Under the pieces are notes generated by a model that had not been told where the DNA came from, searched no databases, and worked only from the letters and a program-made list of their open reading frames with translations. From NCBI RefSeq assembly GCF_026625765.1, contig NZ_CP113062.1:1426001-1490000 (forward strand): a stretch of DNA of 64,000 bases. The letters are read 5' to 3'. Each line of letters opens with the position of its first letter. The stretch's first letter is position 1. Of this stretch, positions 51,252 through 59,292 are shown one piece after another. The translations under genes were made by a program, and so were the position numbers. The DNA comes from Frigoribacterium sp. SL97. Its GTDB lineage: Bacteria > Actinomycetota > Actinomycetes > Actinomycetales > Microbacteriaceae.

Positions 51252-54200
51252 TCAGCCGCGGTCGCGAGTCCGACGCAGCCGCAGGGCGACCCCGAGCGCC
51301 ACGATCAGGAACGCCGCGAGGGCGATGCCGATCCACTCGCCCGAGCCGGTCCAGGCGAGCCCGACCGGCGACGCCACGACGGTGCCGCCCGAGCCCGAGC
51401 CCGTGCCCGACCCGCCGCCACCCGGCGTGCCCGGCGTGCCCGTGCCCGGCGTCCCGCCACCCGGCGTCCCCGGGTCGCCCGGCACCGCCGCGGCGAGCAC
51501 CGTCAGGGTGGCCCGGGCGATCTGTCCCGTCCCCTCGAGCTCGACGACGTGCGTCCCGGGTTCGAGGTCGGCCGGCACGACGAACCGCAGCACGCCGACC
51601 CCGGCCGCCGTGGCCGTCGTGGCACCGATCGACTGCGGCTCCGAGAACACGGTGCCCGCGAGGTCCTCCCCGGCGACGAACCCGGTCGCCGTGATCGACA
51701 CCGTGTCGCCCGGGCGGGCGGTCGCGGGGTCGAGCGTGCCGGGCACGACGACCTTCGTCGGCTCGACGACGTCCAGGTCGATGCCGAGCACCGTCGCGAA
51801 CCCGGCCAGCGCCACGTCCGGCAGACCGCGCTGCAGCGCGTTCTCGGCGTCGGCCGTCAGGGCCGCCGACCCGTCGACCGCCGTGCCGTCCACCATCGCC
51901 TGCTGGGCGAGGTCGCGGGCGACCGACACGAGGGCGTCCGCCGTGGACATCGCACCGAGGTCGGTCCCGCCGACCGGGGCGACGGCGGCGAGCAGGAGGC
52001 GCAGCGCGGCGGCGGCGTCCGTCACGGCACCGTCGCCGTCCCACACGTCGGCGTCGAGCACGGCCTGCACCGCCGCTCGGGAGGCGCCCTCGGGCAGGGA
52101 GGCGACCAGCGCCTCCAGACGCTCGCGGGCACCGTCGGTGCGCAGGCCCCAGCCGTACGGGTAGAGCGGCTCGTAGTCGGCGTCGCCCACGTTGATCGGC
52201 ACCTGGTCGGCACGGGCCGCCCAGGTCACGGGCAGGCGCCCGGTGAACGGTCGATCGCCGAACAGCACGTCGGCGACGCCGGCGCCCTCGGAGCCCGGCA
52301 GCGACGACGCGACGACCGCGTCCGCGACGCTCACGACGTCGCCGAGCAGTTGCGGTCGGCCCGAGACCACGAGCACCACGCACGATGCGGCAGCGGCGCA
52401 GACCGTGTCGACGATCGCCTGGTCGGAGGCCGTCAGCGACAGGCTCGAGCCGTTGTTCGGCACGTCGCCCTGACCCTCGGCGTACGGACGCTCGCCGACC
52501 ACGACGACACCGGTCTGACCGGCGCCGATCGGTGCCGAGGCGTCGGGGCTGAGGGTGACCGAAGCGCCGGGAGCGACCTCACGGATGCCCTCGGCGATGC
52601 TCGTGCCCGTCGTCGTGTCGCCCGATCCGCCCTGCCAGCTGATCGTCCAGCCGCCCATCTGGCGGCCGAGGTCGTCCGCGCTGGAGCCGGCCACGTACAG
52701 GTCGGCGTCCGCGGCCAACGGCAGCGCGCCTCCGGCGTTCTTCAGCAGCACCTGCGACTCGCCGGCGGCCTGACGGGCGACGGCGCGGTTCTCGGCCGAG
52801 CCGACGCCGTCGACGTTGGTGCGGTCGGCGAACGGCTGCTCGAACAGGTTGAGGTCGAACTTCTGCGTGAGGATGCGACGCACGGCGTCGTCGACCCGCG
52901 ACTCGGCCACGTCACCGGAGCGGACGGCCGCCACGATCGCGTCGATGAACGCGCCGTAGTTGTACGGCGCCATCGCCATGTCGAGCCCGGCGTTCACCGA
53001 GCGCACGGCCTTGTCGGCGTAGCTGCCGCCGGGCAGCTTGTCGATGCCCTCCCAGTCGCTGATCAGGAAGCCCTGGAACCCCAGGTCGCCCTTCAACAGA
53101 TCGTCGTTCAGTGCCGCGTTCTCGTGCATGCGCACGGGCCCGTCGCCCAGGTCGACCGCCGAGTACGACGGCATGATCGTGCCCACGCCCGCCTCGAGTG
53201 CCGGCAGGTACGGGTCGACGTGCAGCCGGGTGAAGTCCTCGAGCGAGTCGGCGTGCGTGACGCCCTGGTCGATCGGGTACGCACCCGTGCCGGCCACGGA
53301 TTCGTCGTAGCTCGTGCCGCCGTCTCCGGCCCAGTGCTTGGCCGTGGCCAGCACCTCGTCGGCGCCGCCGATGTCGGTCGGGTCCTCACCCTGCAGGCCG
53401 ATCACCGACGGGGCGGCGAAGGTGCGAACCAGGTCGGGGTCCTCGCCGAACGACTCGTAGCTGCGGCCCCACCGCTCGTCGCGGGACACGCAGAGGCAGG
53501 GGGCGAAGGTCCACGGCACGCCCGTCGCGCGCACCTCGGTCGCCGTGACCTCGGCGATCCGCTCGACGAGGGCCGGGTCGCGGGTCGCGCCGAGGCCGGT
53601 GTTGTGCGGGAAGATCGTCGCGCCCACCACGTTGCTGTGGCCGTGGACGGCGTCCACGCCGTAGACCATCGGGATCTGCAGGCGAGTCGACAGCGCCTCG
53701 CGCTGGTACGCGTCGACCATGTCGGCCCAGGCCACCGCGGTGTTGCCCTCGGGCACCGAGCCGCCACCGCTCAGCAGCGAGCCGAGCGCGCGTCCGCTGA
53801 CGTCCTGCGGCGACGACAGGCCGAGCCGCTCGGCCTGCGCCATCTGGCCCACCTTCTCGTCGAGCGTCATGCGGCCGAGCAGGTCGGCGACGCGGTCGGC
53901 CGTCGGCAGCGACGGGTCGAGGTACGGCAGGTCGTGCGCGCCGATCACGACGCGCGGACCGTCACCGACCTTCGCCGTGGTCGAGGCCAGCGTGACCGCG
54001 AACTCCTTCGACTCGGCGGCCCCCGAGGAGGCGCGGGTCGACACGGTCACGGGTTGCGCCGTCCCCGAGGCGGTCCCCGCCGCGAAGGTCACGGTGCCCG
54101 AGGCCGCGTCGTAGTCGGTGCCCTCGACGGCCGTGCCGTCGGCGGTCGACCAGTCGACCGACACGTCCGACGCCAACGGCTCGTCGCCCGCCGTCGTCAC

Positions 54201-56330
54201 GGTCAGCGGGATCTCGACCGAGCCGCCGGCGTCCACCAGGTAGACGTCCTGCGACGGGTCGACCGTGACGGACGCGGCGCTCGCCGGGGTGCCGTAGAGC
54301 TGCGTGTCGTCGAGGGCGTAGCCGACCGGGGCGGGCGTGCCCGGGGTGAAGGTGAACGAGTAGCCGAACGCGCTCGTCAGGTCGAGGGTGCCGTTCGTCG
54401 TCGCGGCGTCACCCGGCTGGTAGCCGGACGGCGTGAACGCCGAGAAGGGCAGCTCGACGAGCTTCCAGCGGTTGGTGCTGCTGCCCCAGTTGTCCTTGAA
54501 GGTCGTCGCCCACAGCTCGCTGGTCTCGGCGCTGTCGCCGCCGGCCGGGTCGCCGTCCTTGAGCTCGACCTTGATGTCGGCGCCCGCCGTCGGGGAGGCC
54601 GGGTTGTTCGCCTGCGAGGCGTACCACCAGAAGCGCAGGCCCTGGTAGCTCGACCAGTCCTGGCTGTCGGCGAGGTTGTGGCTGAGGCCGCCGTAGCCGC
54701 CGGCCGGGATCGACGAGGTGCCGCTCAGCACGTGGTTGTCGGCGCGGCCGTCGCGCTCCTGCACGGTGACGTCGCGGCTGATGGTGGGCTCGAGCGGCGC
54801 GGGTGAACCCCAGGTGAAGAAGCCGAGCGGGTCGGCCGTCGTGCCGAGCGGGACGTCGCCTTCGAAGTCCTCGATCATCGTCGCGCGCTCGAAGAGGGCG
54901 ACGTCGTCGACCTGCCAGGTGCCCGCGCCGAGGCCGGTCAGGGTCACGGCGAAGCCGGTCGACGCCGACGGGTCGAAGCGCAGGTCGCTGGACGGCTGGC
55001 CCTTCTGACGGAGGTCGGCGAACAGCACGCTGACCTGCTTCCAGTCCGCGCTGTCGTCGACGACGGTCTGCTCGAAGAGGGCGCCGTCGCCGTTCTTCAG
55101 CTCGTAGCGCAGGGGCAGGCCCGAGGCGGCGCCCTTGAACCAGAACGAGAAGCCGTCGTGGTCGCTCCAGTCCGTGGCGGGGACGTCGTGCGAGAAGCCG
55201 AACCAGCTCTCGGCGGTGGTCGGGCCGACGACGGTGACGCGCAGGGCCTGGACGCCGGTCGCTCCCTCGCGCTGCGCCTCCCCGGTCTCGAGGGTCGGGG
55301 TGACGGCAGGGCTCTGGCCCCAGCCGAAGTAGCCGCTCGGCACGCCGCCCTCGAAGTCGTCGAGCACCGTGGTCGCGCCGACGTTCGGCAGGGTGCCCGT
55401 CGGGGTGAGCGCCACGGTGAGCGTGGCCCGCGTGCCGACGACCGTCGGGTCGCTCGGCTCGGACGCGGTCAGCTCGATCGACCTGCGGGGCGTGAGGGCG
55501 CCCGTCGAGGTCGTGACGAGGTCCACGGAGGCGCTGGTCTCGCCGGGCGCGAACGTGACGGTCTCGTCGAGCGCCGTGTAGTCGGTGCCCGCCACCGCCG
55601 TGCCGCCGGTGGAGCGCACCCGGACGGTGACCGGCTCGTCGCTCGGACCGGTCAAGCTGAGGCCCGCGGTCAGGGTCTGGCCGGCCGCGACGGTCGCGGT
55701 CGACCGGTCGAAGGTGACCGAGCGCGTCTCGGCCTCACCGAAGACCTGCAGGCCGAAGGCCGAGTAGCCGTAGAAGTGGGGGCGCGCCGGGTCCCAGGTC
55801 GCAGCCGACCGGTGCAGCATGCTGACGCGCACGTACCGGGCCTCGGTGGGCGTCGACAGGGTCACGTCGTCGCGGCCGCCGTCGCTCGCGACGGTCTGCG
55901 CGGTGGTCCAGCTCGCCGGCAGGGTCGGGTCGCCCGACGTGACGTCGACCGTGTAGTCGGTCGCGTACGAGGCCTCCCAGTCGAGGCCGATCGCGTCGAC
56001 GCGGGCGGTGCCGCCGAGGTCGACGATCACCGACGCGGTGAACTCGACGTCCTCGTCGGGCCCGTTGCCGCTCGCCCAGCGGGTCGCCGGATCGCCGTCG
56101 ATCAGGGCCTCGGCCGGGAACGTGCCGTCGCCGTCGGCCTGGCTCGCCGAGGCGGTCACCGTGCCGAAGCGGGCGAGGTCGACCGGTGCGGCCTGCGCGG
56201 CGATCGCGGGCAGGCCGCTGAGCAGCAGCGCCGCGGCGGCGGTCCCGGCGGCGAGCGCGAGACCGCGACGCGGACGGCGCGGGGCTCGCGACCGAGGGGT
56301 CGAGGAAGAGCGGGCAGGGGCAGCGGACAC
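51252..56330 (-). CDS. modular sortase-anchored glycoside hydrolase family 3 protein
   Basis: 1692 residues, GTG start with GGGAG upstream. In order (rough positions): signal peptide to about 47; F5/8 type C-like (CBM32) domain 50-185; Calx-beta-like 205-305; two CBM11/CIA30-like domains opening VLDDFEGG and MIEDFEGD (315-460 and 470-655); Calx-beta-like 665-770. The GH3 barrel runs about 800-1130, with the KHWAGDGGT loop near 1000 and the nucleophile Asp in LISDWEG near 1092. The GH3 C-terminal domain reaches about 1400 (PYGWG), followed by a helical region, an Ig-like domain, a Gly/Pro/Thr spacer and the sorting signal LAWTG at 1658 with helix and RLRR. It should cleave beta-linked glucose polymers at the cell wall surface. 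The exact glycan is not decided. Confidence 0.9.
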   Translation of the reverse strand: MSAAPARSSSTPRSRAPRRPRRGLALAAGTAAAALLLSGLPAIAAQAAPVDLARFGTVTASASQADGDGTFPAEALIDGDPATRWASGNGPDEDVEFTASVIVDLGGTARVDAIGLDWEASYATDYTVDVTSGDPTLPASWTTAQTVASDGGRDDVTLSTPTEARYVRVSMLHRSAATWDPARPHFYGYSAFGLQVFGEAETRSVTFDRSTATVAAGQTLTAGLSLTGPSDEPVTVRVRSTGGTAVAGTDYTALDETVTFAPGETSASVDLVTTSTGALTPRRSIELTASEPSDPTVVGTRATLTVALTPTGTLPNVGATTVLDDFEGGVPSGYFGWGQSPAVTPTLETGEAQREGATGVQALRVTVVGPTTAESWFGFSHDVPATDWSDHDGFSFWFKGAASGLPLRYELKNGDGALFEQTVVDDSADWKQVSVLFADLRQKGQPSSDLRFDPSASTGFAVTLTGLGAGTWQVDDVALFERATMIEDFEGDVPLGTTADPLGFFTWGSPAPLEPTISRDVTVQERDGRADNHVLSGTSSIPAGGYGGLSHNLADSQDWSSYQGLRFWWYASQANNPASPTAGADIKVELKDGDPAGGDSAETSELWATTFKDNWGSSTNRWKLVELPFSAFTPSGYQPGDAATTNGTLDLTSAFGYSFTFTPGTPAPVGYALDDTQLYGTPASAASVTVDPSQDVYLVDAGGSVEIPLTVTTAGDEPLASDVSVDWSTADGTAVEGTDYDAASGTVTFAAGTASGTAQPVTVSTRASSGAAESKEFAVTLASTTAKVGDGPRVVIGAHDLPYLDPSLPTADRVADLLGRMTLDEKVGQMAQAERLGLSSPQDVSGRALGSLLSGGGSVPEGNTAVAWADMVDAYQREALSTRLQIPMVYGVDAVHGHSNVVGATIFPHNTGLGATRDPALVERIAEVTATEVRATGVPWTFAPCLCVSRDERWGRSYESFGEDPDLVRTFAAPSVIGLQGEDPTDIGGADEVLATAKHWAGDGGTSYDESVAGTGAYPIDQGVTHADSLEDFTRLHVDPYLPALEAGVGTIMPSYSAVDLGDGPVRMHENAALNDDLLKGDLGFQGFLISDWEGIDKLPGGSYADKAVRSVNAGLDMAMAPYNYGAFIDAIVAAVRSGDVAESRVDDAVRRILTQKFDLNLFEQPFADRTNVDGVGSAENRAVARQAAGESQVLLKNAGGALPLAADADLYVAGSSADDLGRQMGGWTISWQGGSGDTTTGTSIAEGIREVAPGASVTLSPDASAPIGAGQTGVVVVGERPYAEGQGDVPNNGSSLSLTASDQAIVDTVCAAAASCVVLVVSGRPQLLGDVVSVADAVVASSLPGSEGAGVADVLFGDRPFTGRLPVTWAARADQVPINVGDADYEPLYPYGWGLRTDGARERLEALVASLPEGASRAAVQAVLDADVWDGDGAVTDAAAALRLLLAAVAPVGGTDLGAMSTADALVSVARDLAQQAMVDGTAVDGSAALTADAENALQRGLPDVALAGFATVLGIDLDVVEPTKVVVPGTLDPATARPGDTVSITATGFVAGEDLAGTVFSEPQSIGATTATAAGVGVLRFVVPADLEPGTHVVELEGTGQIARATLTVLAAAVPGDPGTPGGGTPGTGTPGTPGGGGSGTGSGSGGTVVASPVGLAWTGSGEWIGIALAAFLIVALGVALRLRRTRDRG

Positions 56331-56408
56331 GATTACTCCCTTGTAATCACGGCTGTCTCACGACATAGCTGGAGCCACCCCCGAACGAGGGCGGCTCACG
56401 TCTGGCTC

Positions 56409-56438
56409 ATCGTAGGGTCACAGGCGACTCGAGGGCAA
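56409..56438 (-). promoter_or_regulatory. promoter of the GH3 gene
   Basis: On the minus strand TTGCCC, 18-bp spacer, TACGAT. The leader of about 70 nt holds a GAGCC/GGCTC hairpin (56372-56397). No LacI-type operator is obvious. Confidence 0.6.
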
Positions 56439-56571
56439 TGGGGCCCGTGGGGGCTTGACGCGACCGGCCGACAGCGCACCGCGTCCCGTGCACGGCACCT
56501 CGTCTCGACCGGGTGCGGTGCACGACACGCGGTGCGGTGACGGACGCGGCGCGGCGGGGCGGCACGCGGCG

Positions 56572-57069
56572 TCAGGCCGACGCGGTGCCGGGGGTCCGGC
56601 CGCTCGCGGCCCGGGCCCGCGCGGTGTCGCTGCGCGGACCGACCGGCACCGACCTGGTCGCCCGGGCCAGCCCCGACGGCGCCATGCCGACGTACATGCT
56701 CTCGGCGCGCTCGACCACGAAGGTCTCGTGCCAGATGCCGACGGCCCCCGGGGCCGTGCGTGCCCGACGGTTGAACGCCATCCAGGCCGGCCGGTGCGCC
56801 TGCTGCGGCGAGCTGGCATAGGCGTAGAGCTTCTCGAGCGAGGTCCAGTACTGCACGAGCACCGGCCCGCCACGTCCGAGCGTCAGCCTCATGCCCGCGA
56901 GCCCGCTCTCGGGATCACGGAACAACTCGGTGAGCATCGGTCCCATCGCCGCGAACACCGGCCCCCACTGGTCGGGCCGCCACCAGCGGTTGACGGTCAT
57001 GCCGATCAGGAAGACGACGAGTTCGCCGTCGTGCTCGTGCGTGGTGCGGCCCGGGTTGACTCTCGACAT
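56572..57069 (-). CDS. DUF4188 domain-containing protein
   Basis: 165 residues. The family core is clear: LVVFLIGMTVNRWWRPDQWGPVFAAMGPMLTELF, GGPVLVQYWTSLEKLYAYA and WHETFVVERAESMYVGMAP. It has the dimeric alpha/beta-barrel look of heme- or cofactor-free monooxygenases, but no activity is established for the family. AAGGAG precedes the ATG. It is divergent from a MerR regulator across a large dyad and is the probable target. Confidence 0.85.
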   Translation of the reverse strand: MSRVNPGRTTHEHDGELVVFLIGMTVNRWWRPDQWGPVFAAMGPMLTELFRDPESGLAGMRLTLGRGGPVLVQYWTSLEKLYAYASSPQQAHRPAWMAFNRRARTAPGAVGIWHETFVVERAESMYVGMAPSGLARATRSVPVGPRSDTARARAASGRTPGTASA

Positions 57070-57084
57070 GATGTCTCCTTAGAT

Positions 57085-57132
57085 GGATAGTGGCGCTCTC
57101 CAATATTGGAGAGTCGCGCTATCCAATGTCAA
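57085..57132. promoter_or_regulatory. MerR-type operator-promoter between DUF4188 and merR-like genes
   Basis: CTCTCCAATATTGGAGAG (57096-57113) is a perfect 18-bp palindrome. It is flanked symmetrically by GGATAG (57085-57090) and CTATCC (57119-57124), with the same centre at 57104.5. On the minus strand TTGACA (57132-57127) and AATATT (57107-57102) are 19 bp apart, the long spacing of MerR-controlled promoters. The dyad covers spacer and -10. Confidence 0.75.
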
Positions 57133-57142
57133 GGGGCAGTCC

Positions 57143-57751
57143 GTGCGCATCTCCCAGCTCGCCGAGACGACCGGGGTGCCGGTCGCCACGATCAAGTACT
57201 ACCTGCGCGAGGGGCTGCTGCCCGAGGGCGAGCGCACCAGCGCCACCCAGGCCCGGTACGGGGACGACCACGTGCGCCGCCTGCGGCTCGTCCGGGCGTT
57301 GCTCGGCGCGGGCGGGCTCAGCGTCGCCGGCGCGCGCGCCGTCCTCGGGCAGCTCGACGGTGAGCACGAGACGGTCGCCGAGGTGCTCGGCGTCGCCCAG
57401 TCGGCCGTCACGACGACGGCCCCCGAGGGCGTCGACCTGTCGCGGGCCGAAGCGCTCGTGGCCGGGTGGGGGTGGACGATCGATCCGGGGTCGGCCGACG
57501 TGCTCGCCGCCCTCGAGGTCGCGGTCGACGGACTCGAGGCCGCAGGGTTCGAGCTGCCCGACGCGACGCTCGACGGCTACGCGCGGTCGATGGCCGAGGT
57601 CGCCGAGGCCGAGATCGCGGGCATCCCGGTCGATTCGGTGGACGCCGCGGTGCAGTACGTCGTGCTCGGCACCGTGTTGGTCGAGCCGCTCCTGCTCGCC
57701 CTGCGCCGCCTGGCCCAGCAGGACGCGTCCTGGCGCCGCTTCGGGCCCTGA
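57143..57751 (+). CDS. MerR family transcriptional regulator
   Basis: 202 residues from GTG 57143, chosen because AAGGGG lies six bases upstream and the family's helix-turn-helix begins at once (VRISQLAETTGVPVATIKYYLREGLLPEG, then RYGDDHVRRLRLVRALLGAGGLSV). The C-terminal domain is Ala/Leu-rich with no metal-binding cysteines, so it is not a metal sensor of the MerR/CueR kind. It probably activates or represses the divergent DUF4188 gene through the dyad between them. Confidence 0.9.
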   Translation: MRISQLAETTGVPVATIKYYLREGLLPEGERTSATQARYGDDHVRRLRLVRALLGAGGLSVAGARAVLGQLDGEHETVAEVLGVAQSAVTTTAPEGVDLSRAEALVAGWGWTIDPGSADVLAALEVAVDGLEAAGFELPDATLDGYARSMAEVAEAEIAGIPVDSVDAAVQYVVLGTVLVEPLLLALRRLAQQDASWRRFGP

Positions 57752-57753
57752 CG

Positions 57754-57815
57754 CCGCGCCTCCTGCTGGTCGCGTGCGGCTGGTCGCCTCGCGCCGGCGC
57801 CCTCAGGAGGCGCGG
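57754..57815. repeat. inverted pair of the dispersed motif at convergent gene ends
   Basis: CCGCGCCTCCTG (57754-57765) starts three bases after the MerR stop. It is matched by CAGGAGGCGCGG (57804-57815), which contains the MFS stop. A 38-nt GC-rich loop separates them. Could serve as a shared terminator. Confidence 0.6.
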
Positions 57816-59242
57816 GTGCGGTCGCGCAGACCGACGAACGACACCAGCGCGCTCACCCCGAGCAGCACGGCGACCACGATCACGACGCGATGGAACCCGC
57901 CCACCGTGAGCGCGCCTCCGGCGATGACCCCGAGGAACGCGACCGCGACGAGCCCGGCCACGCGCGAGATGGCGTTGTTGACGGCGGAGGCGATGCCCGA
58001 CTGGCCGGCCGGGATCTGCGACAGCACCGTCGAGGTGAGCGGAGCCACGGTCACCGACAGGCCGAAGCCGAAGAGGACCACGCCGGGCACGACCTGCCAC
58101 CAGACGTCGATCGGATCGGCGACCATCAGCATCCAGAGGAACCCGCTCGCCGTGATCAGCGGCCCGGCCGTCATGAACGGGCGCGGGCCGTGGGTGGCGG
58201 CGAGCGTGCCGAACAGGGTCGAGAACAGCAGCGACACGATCGTCGTCGGCAGGGTGACGAGCCCGGCCAGGGTCGCCGTCAGACCCGCCAGTTCTTGCAC
58301 CACCAGGGGGATGGTCAGGGTGCCGAGGCTGAGGGCCGCGTAGATGCCGACGGTGGCCAGGTTGCCGACGGTGAAGGTACGGGTCCGGAACAGCGTCAGC
58401 GGCATCATCGGAGCGGGTGAGCGGCGCTCCCACCAGACGAAGGCGGCGAGCGCGGCGAGGCCGACCACGAGCGGCGTGACGACGAACCAGGTGCCGAACC
58501 CGACGCGCTGCCCCTCGATGAGCGCGAAGACCGGTCCGGCGAGGCCCACCGCGGCCAGCACGGCGCCCACGACGTCGACCCGCGGGGGAGCACCGTCGCG
58601 CCCCCGGTGGGCGTCGCCGGGCAACCGGGTCATCAGCACGAGGGTGAGGACGACGGGCACGACGACGACGGCGAAGACCCAGCGCCAGCCGAGCGTGTCG
58701 ACGAGCGCGCCCCCGGTCAGCGGACCGATCAGGAACGCGACGCCGGTCCAGGCCGTCCAGCTGCCGATGGCCTTGCCCTGTGCCGGGCCGCTGAAGGTCG
58801 AGGTGATGAGGGCGAGGCTGCTCGGCACGAGGAGGGCCGCGGTCACGCCCTGCAGGGCCCGGGCGGCGATCAGCAGGCCCGGGTCGGGGGCGAGGGCGGC
58901 GAGCACGCTCGTCACGGCGAAGCCGATCAGGCCCGCGCGCAGCACCCGCACCCGGCCGAACGTGTCGCTGAGCGAGCCGGCGACGAGCATGAGCGATCCG
59001 AGCGTCAGCAGGTAGGCGTCGACGACCCATTGCTGCAGGGCGAGGCCCGCGCCGTCGTCGGCCGTCGCGCCGCCTCCCGTGCCGGTGCCGAGTTCGCGGG
59101 CGATCGCGGGCAGCGCCACGGTGACGATCGAGCCGTCGAGGAACGCCACGAACGAGGCCAGCACGGCAACCACGAGGACGACCCGCCTGCCGCGCAGGGT
59201 CGCGGCGTCGCTCGGGGCGGGGGAGGTGTGCTCATGCTGCAC
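57803..59242 (-). CDS. MFS transporter, DHA2 (EmrB/QacA) 14-helix family
   Basis: 479 residues with 14 membrane helices. LASFVAFLDGSIVTVALPAIARELG carries the DHA2 motif D1, GSLSDTFGRVRVL is motif A, and ARALQGVTAALLVPSSLALI with WRWVFAV downstream is typical of drug exporters of this group. It uses the proton gradient to expel hydrophobic compounds; the substrate is unknown. GTG start. The last codons with the stop are a dispersed-motif copy (tail Arg-Ala-Ser). Confidence 0.92.
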   Translation of the reverse strand: MQHEHTSPAPSDAATLRGRRVVLVVAVLASFVAFLDGSIVTVALPAIARELGTGTGGGATADDGAGLALQQWVVDAYLLTLGSLMLVAGSLSDTFGRVRVLRAGLIGFAVTSVLAALAPDPGLLIAARALQGVTAALLVPSSLALITSTFSGPAQGKAIGSWTAWTGVAFLIGPLTGGALVDTLGWRWVFAVVVVPVVLTLVLMTRLPGDAHRGRDGAPPRVDVVGAVLAAVGLAGPVFALIEGQRVGFGTWFVVTPLVVGLAALAAFVWWERRSPAPMMPLTLFRTRTFTVGNLATVGIYAALSLGTLTIPLVVQELAGLTATLAGLVTLPTTIVSLLFSTLFGTLAATHGPRPFMTAGPLITASGFLWMLMVADPIDVWWQVVPGVVLFGFGLSVTVAPLTSTVLSQIPAGQSGIASAVNNAISRVAGLVAVAFLGVIAGGALTVGGFHRVVIVVAVLLGVSALVSFVGLRDRTRAS

Positions 59243-59292
59243 TCAACACCCGCCGGGCGCCGATCGATGCCCCGTCGTCCGACGGCCCGGCC

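Noticed and set aside
51153..54806. 1217-codon open frame antisense to the GH3 gene
   Set aside because: No recognisable domain; the GH3 protein on the other strand is complete with signal peptide and sorting signal.
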